Of a DNA stretch of 46,110 nucleotides, positions 1-12,000 are shown in pieces. This DNA comes from Variovorax sp. CF313. Its GTDB lineage: Bacteria; Pseudomonadota; Gammaproteobacteria; Burkholderiales; Burkholderiaceae_C. The position numbers and the translations under genes were made by a program. The notes beneath the pieces were generated by a model. It was given only the letters and a program-made list of their open reading frames with translations, was not told the origin of the DNA and ran no database searches. The stretch is taken from the NCBI RefSeq assembly GCF_000282635.1, contig NZ_AKIW01000010.1, positions 1 to 46,110 of the forward strand, read 5' to 3'. How positions within the stretch are numbered: position 1 is the stretch's first letter; every line of letters begins with the position of its first letter.

Positions 1-3000
1 GCGTCGTTGATGAAGTTGTGCGTGCGCAGGTCCGGCTGGGCGGTCTGGCCGACGTCGCCGGTGGACCTCAGGTGTCCGTTGGCGTCGTAGTTGTAGCCCA
101 TGATGCCTTGCGACAGGATCTGAGTGGTGCCGGCGCGCGCGGTCACGCTGAAACTCGAGCCGGTGCGATAGCCCTCGGCGCGCTCCACGGTGACGGCGGT
201 GTTCGTGAAAGTGCCGTTGAGCGTGTCAGCCACCAGGTACGAGGTCGCGTTGCCCACGGCGTCATAGGTGTAGTCGACCACGCTCGCGGCGGCCATGTAC
301 TCGACCGTGCTCTGGTGGGTCAGACGGCCGTTCGCGTCATACTGGCTGCTCCGACCCTGCAGGGCGTCGGTGCCATTGACGGCGCGGTACTGGCGGTGTA
401 GGTTGACGTAGTCCACACCCAGCCCATCGGGCATGGACTGGATGACGCGGCTTGCGCCGTCATAGCCACGCGTCTCCACCCGCGCGCCGTCGCGCCAGGT
501 GGTGGTCAGGCGGTTGAGATTGTCGTAGTCGTACGTCTCCACCACATTGCCGCCCACGGCCGTCCACTGGCCGTTCTGCTGGATGATGCGCACACCGGCG
601 TGCTCATCGCGCTTGCGGTTGCCGTTCTTGTCGTAGCTAAGGCGGTGGCCGTCTGCGCCCAGCACGCTGCCGTCGCCGGTGGCGGAATCCACAAGCGTCT
701 GGCGGTTCATCTGGTCGTAGGCGAAGTAGCGGTCGCTCTCTTCGGCTTGCTCGATCTGTCCCACCAGGCTGCTCACGCCGCTGTAGTTCAGCTTGGTGTG
801 GATGTGCGTGCGGTTACCGACCTTGTCGTAGTCGATGGAGATGTACGCGTTGGTGTCGGCCACCCAGCGCAGGCGACCGAGGGCGTCATACGCCATCTGG
901 TTATCCTGGTAGGCGACTCCTCCTTGCGTGGTGGTCTCACGGACGTGACGGCCTGCCAGATCGTAGGCATAGGTAGTGACCTTGCCCACGCCCGCGTCGT
1001 CGATACGCAGGAGCTGGCCGGCCCTGTCGTACGAGTACTTGAGGTTCTGGCCCCGAGAGTTGGTCTGCTGCGTGAGCTGCCGCGCATTGTCGTAGGTGTA
1101 GCTGTAGCTTGCCCCGCCGATGTCGACGTGACCCGTGAGCTGCCCGAAGTAGTTGTAGCTCCAGGTGGCCAGCGCGCCGTTGGCGTCGTATTCGCCGACC
1201 TTGCGGTTCATCGAATCGAAAGCAGCGCGCGTCACCTGCCCCAGAGGCTGGGTGGTGCTGATGACGTTGCCGCGCAGGTCGTAGGCATAGCGCAGGATTT
1301 CGCCCGCGCCATTCATCTGGGTGAGTTTGCGTCCCGCTTGATCCCACGTGTTCGCCTCGATGATCGCCGTCGTCGAGGTCACCGATGGGCCGAACGGGCT
1401 TGCCCATCCCCAGATGTCGGCGGCCATGTGCGTGGTCGTCAACAGCCGGCCCAGGTTGTCGTAGGTAAAGCTCGTCGAGCGCCCCTCGGCGTCCACCGTG
1501 CCCACCTTGTCGCCGAAGACGTTGTAGTTGTTGTTGATCACACCGCCGTCGGCGTGCACTTCCTGAATCAGGTTGCCGCGCGCGTCGTAGACCTGGCCTT
1601 GCACATTGCCATTGGCATCCTTGACCGCCACCTGGCGGCCGAGCTTGTCGTAGAACAGCTGGGTGGTCGCGGCACCCGCTGTATCTTGGGCGCCGTTGGC
1701 GTCGGGTTGCTTCTGCTCGACGAGCTGATTGTTGGCGTTGTAGCGGTAGGTGGTGACCCAGGCGGCCGAGCGAGGGTCGCTGATCGAGATTACGTTGCCC
1801 CAGCGGTCCACGTTCTGGTTGACCGCCGGGCGCGTGGTGGTGCTCGCGCCCTGGATCGTTGGCGTCTGAGTTGCCGCCGCACCATCGGTGTTGTTTTCGC
1901 TGGCTGCGGCGCTGCCGGCTCCGGTGGTGTTCTGCGAGGCGAACAGCGGCGGAATGGCCGGCGTCCAGTACCCCGGCGTGTAAGGCGGCGTGGTGTCCTG
2001 GACCGAGATCGGCGTGGTCCCGACCTGCACTTGGTAGGAGTAGGGCACATAGTTGTAGCGCCACTCGTACACCGGCTGATATCCCGTGATGACGGGACGC
2101 TGCACCGGCACCTGCACTGGAACGGTTGTCGGCTGCCAGCCGACAACCGTCCAGACGTTGTCGTAGACCACGCGGTATTGCGTCTGATAGACCGTCTCGT
2201 ACTGGATGTTGCCCCAGGCGTCGCGCACATAGATGGGGTTGTTCGACTCGTCGTAGCCGGAAATCATGGGGCCGCCCTGGACAGCGACTTGATAGGCCTC
2301 CACCCGTGGCACTTGTACCCATCCCCACACGGGCACTTGCTGCGTCTGGTACTGCGTCTCGTAGACGGTCTCGTAGATGATGTTGCCGCCTTCGTCCCTC
2401 GCGTAGATCGGGGTGGAGCCCACCTGGACCTGATAGGGAATCACGTTGACGCCCGAGCGCGTCTCCATGATGGGGGTGCGGGTGTTGTCCAGGATCCCCG
2501 TGGCCTGAGCAACCGATTGCGTGGTGCCCAGGGAGGTGTAGGTCGCCAGGATCTGGAACTCATAGCGTCCCGCTGGCAGGCTGGTGACATCGACGTTTTG
2601 CGTGCCAAGCGGCTGGCTTGACTCGTCGCTGCCGGCAACACCCTGAATAGGCAGTGTGCTCCAGGCACTGTTGCTGCCTTGGAGACGGTACCGGAACGTG
2701 ACCGCGTTGCCTGCGCCGTCCGAGGCGACGTAGGGCCACTGGATCTTTGTCAGCGGGGTGCCGATGGGATTGTTGGACTCGTCGACTCCACCGGTACCAA
2801 CGATCTGGACAGAGACCCCGGTGATTACAGGCAGGTTGACCGGCGGGACCCACTGAGGAAGCACCCAGCCCGTCGAACTGATCGGGCCCGTGGCGTGCGC
2901 ATACGGCACGCCTTCGCCCGAACGGGTCCACAGCAACTCGTACTCGTAGTTGCCTGCGGCGATGGCCGACAGGTCGATCCCGTCGCGGCCGTTGCCGCGG

Positions 3001-6000
3001 TCGGAGACTGCCACCGTGGTCCAGGCACCGTTGCCGCCTGCGGCGCGGTAGCGGAACGTCTGCTCCACCGAGGCGCCTGGCGAGGGCCAGGTGAACAGCC
3101 CGCCCGTGTACAGGCTCGTCTGGTAGAAGCCCATGGGCACGCTGATCGTGGCCAGGGGAGGGGAGGTCAGCACCACCGTGCCGCGAGCGGTCACCGTCGC
3201 GACGCCCGCACTGGTCGTCTGGGTGACGCGGTACTCGTAGTTGCCCGGCGGCAAAGCGCTGGCGTTGTAGCGCAGCATGTCGCCGAAATTGACCATTGGC
3301 GCGTCGCTCCAGCCGGTCTCGCCGGTGCTGCCTGCGGCGCGGATCTGCAAGCGCATCGAACTGGACGGATCGGTCGGTGCGTCGATGTCGATCACCTGAC
3401 CGCTGTAGCCCACCGTGCCGTCGGCGATCACGGGCTGCCAGTTGCCGTAGGTGTCCTTCTTGTAGATCGTGATCTTGGTGACTCGCCCGACGCCGCCATT
3501 CGCATCGTTCGCGGCGTCGTCCCAGCGCATCGTGAGGCTGTTGGTGTTCTCCGCCAGGTTGGTGACGATCTGCGTGCGGCTGCGCGGCTGGCCCGCGACC
3601 ATTTGTGGCGGCGGCAAAGGCTGACCGTTCTCATCGGTTATGACGGGATTGCCGTTGGCGTCCAGCGGGACGGGCGTGACGGAGTACGGCTTTGTCGTGT
3701 ACTCCATGACGACCTTGATGTCGCCGCTGCCGAGATTGCGCAGCGCCGACCAGGCCAGATTCACGACGTTCGTTCCAACGCTGCCGTTGGCCATGCCGCT
3801 TTCGTCGCGGGTGGGTGCGCTGGATCCGGCAATCGTGCCTTGGGTGAACAGACGGCTGACCTGCGCGCCACCGGTGGCGTCGCTGCGCTGCGGCGCGATG
3901 GTCGACGCCAGGTGACCCAGCAGGTCATAGACCATGTCGGTGCGGCGCAGATCGGCTGCCGCCACGGCGTCAGGCGTCGAGTAGCTGTTGAGCAGGTTGA
4001 CATCGCCAGCTGTGCTGCCGTAGCTGGTGATGTTGGCCGTCTGGTTGCCTACGAGGTCGTACAAAGCGACCTTGTCGACCCCGTCGCCCGAGTTGGTGCG
4101 CCAGATGTGCCCGGCGTTGTCGTAGTTGAAATACTCCTGGCGCCCGCCGTTGACGCCCTTGCGGGTGACCTCGCCGAAGCCGTTGTATTCAAGCGCCGTG
4201 TCCACCAACCCAGCTTGGGCTTGCGTGACGGTCGTGACAGTGCCGCCGCTGACCTGACTGCGGGAGGCCGGGTCAATGACGTGCGTCTGCTGGCCCAACT
4301 TGTCGTACTGGTACGCCCGGAACAGCGTGCTCGAGGCGTTGTTTCCGTCGGTCACCAACTGCCATTCCTTGGCAATGTTGCCGCGCGCGTCGTACGAGCT
4401 GTAGTGGCTGTAGCCCGCAGCGTCTGTGCTCTGTGTGGCATGCCCAAGCTTGTCGTACTGCGTGTAGGTCACGCGGTCGGCATTGATTGCGGCATTGTTG
4501 TCGCCCCCTGTGTACCAAACTGCCGCACCGGCTGCGGTGTAGAGGACCAGGTTGCCATCGCCCTGCATGACCAGGCTGGCGCCACCCTTGGTAGCGGTCC
4601 CGGAGGACCAGATGGTTCCGCTCGGCCCGCTCAGAACCAGGTTGCCATCGGTTTGGAAAGTGAAACTGGTGGCGACCCTTCCGGAGGTCTGCGAATTCCA
4701 GACCGCCTGGTTGTTGTCGTGGCGATCGTAGACCACCAGGTTGCCGTCGGTCTGAAGCGTGAAGTTGTAGCGGCCGTCGGGCGAATAGATGCTCTGTCCT
4801 GGCGTCAGACTCTGACCTGGGGCCAGCGTCGTGGCGCCAACCGATGCATATGCGTCTGCGGAGGCGCTTGACTTGTAGACGTGCGTCTCGGTCTTGACGA
4901 CGACGTTCCCATACGCATCACGCTGAAATCTCGTGCCGGCCACGAGGTTGCCGTTGGAGGTGGACGGCGAGACCGTCGCGCTCACTCGTCCGAGCGCGTC
5001 GTAGTAGCTGTAAGTGGCTCCGCCGTTCGCATCGGTGGTGCGCGTGAGGTTGCCGACCGCGTCGTACGCGTAGCTGGTCACCAGGTCCGCCCGTGAGGTG
5101 GTGCCGTTGCTGCTTGCGCTGTACTCCACATTGGCACGCGTCTCGCTGAGCTTCTGGCCCATGCGGTCGTACGCGTAGCTGGTCTTGCGGTCGTTGAGCA
5201 CATCCGCGGTGGTTGTGGGCGGCGTCGCAGGCGCGCTGGCGGCGTTCCAGTTTGCGACCGCATTGGCGAACTCGGTGTGGACGCTGACCTTGCCGAAGGA
5301 ATCAAAGGACTGGGTGGTCAGATAGCCCAGCGCGTCGACGCTGGCGATCTGCTGCCCGTTGAGGTTGTAGTAGTTGTTTGTGTAGATCCAGGTGTTCTGG
5401 GTCGCGTTCTTGAGCAGGCCGACGCGGGTGAGGTCGCCGAAGGCGTTGTACGTGTTGACCGTGGTGCGACCAGCACTGGCGTACTGCGACCCTGCCGGGG
5501 CGGAGGAGTCGTAGGTGTAGGTCTGAGGCTCAACGACCTTGGTCGCCCGCCCGGCACGGTCATAGGTCGTCGTGATCTTGCGGTCGGGGCCATGGTCGAT
5601 GCCAGCCGCGTTCACTGCGGTGGTGACCTGTGTCGCAGTCAGGCTCGCTGGTGAACTGTCGGCCAGGGTGGTGGCGTTGGCGAAGCGCGTCAGCTCGATG
5701 ACTTGCCCCCAGGTGTTGTAGACGTACCCGGTGACGAAGCCCAGCGCGTCGACGTCGTACTTGACGCGGCCCAGCACATCGTACGTCTTGTAGCTATAGC
5801 TGCCAGCCACGTCGCGGTTCGTGATGGCGTTGCCGAACACGTCGTATGTCGTGCGTGTCTCCAGCGTCGTAGCCACTTCGGTGCGCGAAGCAAGGCCGCC
5901 CGCGCCGTTCGTGGCGAGCGAATCGCCGGCGGGGCTGTACACGTTGACCGTCGGGAAAACCGTACGGACCTGATGTCCCACCGCGTCGTACTCATAGCTG

Positions 6001-9000
6001 GTGACGCGCTGCTCGGGGCGCCCCACAGCTTCTGTGCGCGACCTGAGGTTGCCCAGTGCGTCGTAAGTCAACTGGGTGATGACGCCCACGGTGGCGGAGT
6101 TCGCGGCATCGACGACCAGGTTGCCGTTGGCGTCCAGCTTGACCGCCGTCACTTCGACGGCTGGCGCGGTCTCCGTGGTCATATGACCCGCCGCGTCGTA
6201 CACGTACGACCACACCGAGCTCTTCTTGTTGGTGAAGGTGACCTTCTGGCCCAGGCCGTTGTAGGTGTAGCTCTCGGTGTAGCCGAGTGCGTCGGTGGTG
6301 CTCAGCAGACGACCTGCGGCGTCATAGCTGAAGCTGGTGGTTCGGTCCGAAGTGGCTTGCGGCACGATGGCCGCAGCCACGGCGGCGGTCGTGTTGGCCG
6401 TGGCCGCCGGGATGGCATACCAGTAGTTGACCGTCTGGGTGATGCGATCGACGCCGTCGTAGACGTTCTTGCTCACGAAGCCCATCGGGTCGACGGTATA
6501 GACCAGGCGGCTGGCACTGTCGTACGTGCGTTTGACCGTGCGATCGTTGGCCGTATCGAGCGCGAGTAGTGCCTTGAGTGTGGCGTAGCTGGCGGTCCAG
6601 TTGTTCTGCAGCGTCGTCAGAACGATCGGCTTGGCATAGCTTGTCGTCTTGATCGCGTTGCCCGCGGCGTCGTAGAAGGTCTCCACCATCGCGCCTGTGG
6701 CGTCGACGTTCAGGATGAGGCGATTGGCTGCGTCGTAGGCAGCACGCGTGACGCGATCGCCGCCCGCGTAGTCGTAGACGCGCGCAGTTCTGGCCTGCGC
6801 GTCGGTCAGCTTGCTGGTCGTCGTAGGCACGGCCACCGGCTTCGAGTACGCATAGCGCGTGGTGACGTTGCCGTTCTTGTCGTAGACCGTCTCGGTGAGC
6901 GTGCCGAGTGCGTCCGTGACGAATGTTTGGCGGTTTGCCGTGTCGTAAACCGAGTCCGTGATCCGGTCGCCTGCAGTTGTAGTAACCGTCGTGAGCGACA
7001 CCGCGCCGGTGATGGCCGTCGCGTACTGAATGGTCTTCAGTACATTGCCGTTCTTGTCGTAGACCAGCTGCGTGACCGCGCCGACGCCATCGGCGCGCCA
7101 GGTCAGGCGATTGGCACGGTCATAGACGAAGCGTTCGCGCACGCCGGTCGCCACTTGAACCACCGCTGCCGTGGTGGTGGTCGTGTAGCGGCTGGCAACT
7201 TCGGCCTGTTCCACCTGGAAGCCCGAGACGCGGAAGGCGCGAGCGTCATTCCCGGGGTACTTGAGTACCCCGAAATAGACACTTGCTGCCGGCGGTGCCA
7301 CTCCTGTGACCGACACGCGATAGCGGCCCGAGCCCATGTCCTGGACCACATATTTCAGCGGATTGGTGGAGCCCATGAACAGCGCCAATCCGAACGAATT
7401 CGCGGCATTCGTGACGCTCGCGTTGCCGAACGACGGCGGCAGACCATCTTCCATCTCCACGATCACGGACAGCGTATAGCTCACGCCGGGGACTGGGGCC
7501 GGTGTCAGCGATTTGTACGCGTACGTGGTGACGCTCGGATCTCTGTCGACCCTGATCGCACCCGCCATCCCGGTCATCGTCGCCGCCGTGATGCCGCCGC
7601 CCTTGGCTTGCAGATCGGTCACGCCATTTGCGAACTCGCTCTGCGTCAGGAGGTTGGTGCCTGCTTGCTGAGGATTGGTCGCCAGCAGAACGGCCGCGGC
7701 AAGAGCGCTGGCGGTGGCTGCGGTCGCGACAGGGACCGGGGTCGCGTACGCAAGGTGCTCGACGACATTGCCGTTGGCATCATAGATATTGCGCGTAACG
7801 GCGCCCGTGCCGTCGATCGTGTAAATGGCCCGATTGAGCTGGTCGTACACCGTGCGCAGGCGTAGATCTCTCGTGGCATCGGCCGTGGGGGCGGGCACGC
7901 TGCCCACTGTCCAGCTCGCAAGCGTGATCCTGTTGGCGTAGGCCGTGCGGTCAATGACGTTGCCATTGCCGTCATAGACGAACTTGACGACCTCGCCCAA
8001 GCCGTTCACTGTCGCGACGATGCGCCCGTTCTTGTCGAGAACACGGTATTCGATCGCATCCTTGGCCGTGTTGACGATCGCGGCGACCTTGGCTTCGATC
8101 TGTGCGACCGTCGGCGCTGCTCCGAGCCCGGTGACGTCTATGGGGGCTGCGTAGCCGACGGTCTGGATGACGCGACCCTCGGCGTCATACTTGGTCCGTT
8201 GCAGGTTGCCTAGCGGGTCCAGCGTGAAGATCAGTTGATCTTCTGCGTCATACGCGTAGCGCGTGACTTGTAGATTGGGATCCGTGCGACTCGTGACATT
8301 GCCATTCTTGTCGTACGCATAGGCCGTCGTCAGGTTCAAGCCGGCGGGGTCCACGCGCGTCTGCGTGCGGCGACCGAGCTTGTCGTAGACGTACTGGGTC
8401 GTCACGCCGTTCGGATCGATGACGGTGAGGGTGTTGCCCACACCGTCATAGGTGTACTGCGTGAGAAGGTTAAGCCCTGCGGGGTCGACCGCACGGCTGA
8501 GGACCTGACCCTTGAGGTCGTAGGTGATGCGCGTGACGACACCGTTGGGGTCCGTCACCGTGTATTGCTGGCCCTTGGGGTCGTACGCGTACGTGGTGAT
8601 CAGATTCAACCCGGTCGCGTCGACGGTGCGCGTGAGCACTCGGCTGGCGGCGTCATACCCCAGCGTGACAACCGTGCCATTGGCGTCCTTGGTGGTCGCT
8701 AGGCGACCGGCACGGTCGTAGGTGTTTGCGGTGGTCGTCAGCGCTGTCACCGCGGTGAGCTGATTGCCGTTCTTGTCGTACGTGTAGGTAGTGGTGTTGC
8801 CGTTGCCATCCACCACGCTCTGGGTCTGGCCCAGCCGGGTGTACACGGTAGTGACCGTGATGTTCTCGGGCGTCTTCACCGCCACGCTGCGCAGTGTCTG
8901 GTTGTAGGTGAAGGTGGTGACCTGGTTGAGCGCGTCGGTCTGCGTCATCACGCGCCCGAATGCGTCATAGGTGCTGGAGCGCACAGCAGCGAGCGCGTCG

Positions 9001-12000
9001 GTCGTGCTGACGGTACGCCCGAGCCGGTCGAAGCTTTGCTGGCGCACGTTGCCATTGGCGTCGGTGCTGCTCTTGACGCGTCCAAACGCGTCGTAGACGG
9101 CGCTCGTGATCGCGTTGATTCCAGAGGCATCGGATACCGTGCCGGTGACCAGCCCGCGGCGGTCCACCGTCATCGACTGAACCAATTGCTGTCCGCTGCC
9201 CAGGGCTTGCGTACGGCCCGTCAGTTCGCCGAAGGCGTTATAGCTCGACTGGGTGACGTTGCCGAGGGCGTCCGCGGCGCTCGCGACCTGACCGGCCAGC
9301 TTGTAGCTGAAGGTCTGTGTGGTGTCGAGCGTGGTGTTCTTGATGCCGGTGACGGCCGTGGTCAAGGCCAGGGTGACGAGCCCGCCGCTCAGGTCCGTCA
9401 GGCTGGCCAGCCGGGTGCCATAGCGTGTAGTTGAATCGAGCTGGCCGAGCGCGTTGTAGTGCTGCTCCGTGACCTCGCCCAGGGCGTTGATCGTGTGGGT
9501 GAGCCGGCTGTCCTTGTCATAGAAGTACAGCGTTCTGTTCCCGTACGCATCCGTCGTGCTGACGCGGCGGCCGGCCGCGTCGTAGGCGTGGGTGAGGCCG
9601 TACTGCGACCAGATCGCGTCAATTTGTGCTTGCGTCTGCCCGGCCACCAGCAATGCGCCGCCTTCGGCCGTCAACTCGCCCGTGAGCCGTCCCTGCAGGT
9701 CGTAGCGCGCATTGACTGTTTGCACTTCGGCCGTGCCCACGGCATTCGTCGTCTTCACGAGGTTGCCGACGTTGTCGTACTCGTATTGGAAGACGGTGCC
9801 TTCGTAGTTCGTGCGCTGGGTGACGCGGTTGAGCTTGTCGTAGACGCTGGCGGTTGTGCGTACGCCGCCAGCCGTGGCCGGCCGCAGGGTCGCCACGGTG
9901 GTGGCCGTCGTCATCTGTGACAGCAACGTGGCGTTGACCTGCGTGGCGTAGCGAGTGGACGTCGTGACGTTGCCGTTGGCGTCGTACACGAATTCCGTCA
10001 TGTAGCCTTCGGCGTCGATCTGCGCCAGCACGCGGCCCTGATCGTCATACAACCAACGCGAGGTCTGATCCTGCGCGTTGCTGCCCGGAATCAGCTGCGC
10101 GATGCTTCCGTTTGCACGCAAGGATGCCGTCGTCGCGGTCGCGTAGGCAATCTGGGTGATCAGGCGCCCCTTGCCGTCGTAGCGCGATTCGGTGAGATAG
10201 CCTTCTGCGTCCAGCGTGCCCAGCAGCAGGCCATCGTTGTCGTAAAAGCGCCGCGTGACCCGGTCCTTGTTGGCGTCCGCAGTAGGTGTCGTGTTCTCGA
10301 GCGCAGGCGCGCTGGTCAGCGCACCCGTGGCGATGACCTGATCGTACTGTGTCGTGCCAGTCAGACGGGATGCCCCGTCGTAGCGCAGATCCGTGACGGC
10401 GCCAGCGGCATCGACGGTTCGTACCAGGCGTCCGGCGCTGTCGTAGATGCGCCAGGACTTTTGGTCGGCGGTAGTGCTTGCCGGGCGGATGTTGTTCAGG
10501 TTGCTCGCCGGCACCGAACTCGGGTCTGAGTAGTAGTTGCTGACAGCGGTCGCGTTGGCGGCCGTCGCATAAACGATCTTCTGCGTAAGTTGGTTGTTCC
10601 TGTCGTAGAGGTACTCGGTGACGCGGTTCGTTCCGTCAATCTCTGCGACCAAGCGACCGGCGAGGTCATACACGCGGCCTGTCACAACGCCAGTTGCATC
10701 GATTTGCTGGATCAGGCGACCGGCATCGTCATACGTGTTGGAGGCCGTGCCGAGGTTGGTCGACTGCGCCGAGCTCTGCGTGATGCTGGTCAGGCGCCCG
10801 TTCTTGTCGTAGGCGCTAGTTGTAATCAGCCCGTTGGCGAGCGTGACGACGGTCTTGTTGTTCGCGTCGTCATAGCTCGTGAGGGTGGTCTGCCCTAGCG
10901 CGTTTTGGCTCGAGAGCTGGCGACCTTTGCCGTCGTAGGTGAACTGGGTCGTGCCATTGGTGGCGCTGATGCTGCTCAGCAGCAGGCCTGCGCGGTCGTA
11001 GACATACTGGGTGATCGATTGGGTGGCGTCGGCCACGCCGTTGCCGCTGACGTCGACCGTGCCGAACACCGTCACCTTCTGCACCTGGCCGCGCGCGTCG
11101 TAGACCGTGTCGGTGCGGCTGGCCTGTGTGCGGTCCTGGGTGCCGCTCCAGGTGACCAGTTGCGCCTCTGTCGGCACGGCGGTCGTGGTCAGGGCAGAAA
11201 CGTCGTATTTGCCGCCGGCATACTGCAAGGCCGACGTGCGCTGGCCGTAGCTGTCGTAGCGATACTCGGTGACTCGGCCTTCTGCGCTTACGACAAAACG
11301 CAACTGGTTCTTGCCCGCGGCGTCGTAAACGTAGCGCGTCGTCAGCGGTTGAGTGGGCGGCGCGGCGCCTGCACCGTCGGGATCGGGTGTCAGGTAGACC
11401 GTCTCGGTCAGCAGCTGATTGCGCGTGTCGAACGTCCGGGTGATCGTGTTGCCCGCGGCGTCGCGCTGCAGCGTCTGGTTGCCGTATGCGTCGTACTGCA
11501 TCGTCACCGTGAAACCTTGGGGATCGGTGACGGAGGTGATGTTGCCGGCGGCGTCGTAGCTGAAGAGCGTCGTCTGCGAGACGCCACCCACTGCGGGTGC
11601 CTGGATCTGCGTGAGTTGGCCCGCGGCGTCGTAGGTGTAGACCGTTTGAAGACCCATGGGGTCGATCACGGTCGTTGCACGGTTGGTGGTGTCGTACGAA
11701 TAGAGCGTGGTCCGCCCGTCGCCGGTCTTGACGCTGGAGACGCGGTAGTCAGCGCCGACCAGTGTGTACTTGAAAGCCAGGCTGGTGCCGTCGCTTTGCG
11801 TGACGGATGCCACGCGCTTGCTTGTGCCGTCGTAGGTGTAAGTCGTGACGTAGGTCTTTTCGTCCGCCACGACGTTATCGTCCGGCGTGAGGTCCACGGT
11901 TACGCTCGTCAGCCGATTGGACGCGTCGTAGGCGTAACGCACCCGGGTGAGGACGACGTTGCCGGTTGCCTCGGTGCGGATCTGCGTGAGGTTGGTTCCG

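Noticed and set aside
600..4871. Long plus-strand frames opposite the Rhs gene (600-2621 and 2679-4871)
   Set aside because: They are antisense to a continuous YD-repeat frame, have no family motifs and consist of His/Val/Arg-rich shadow sequence caused by GC-rich third positions.
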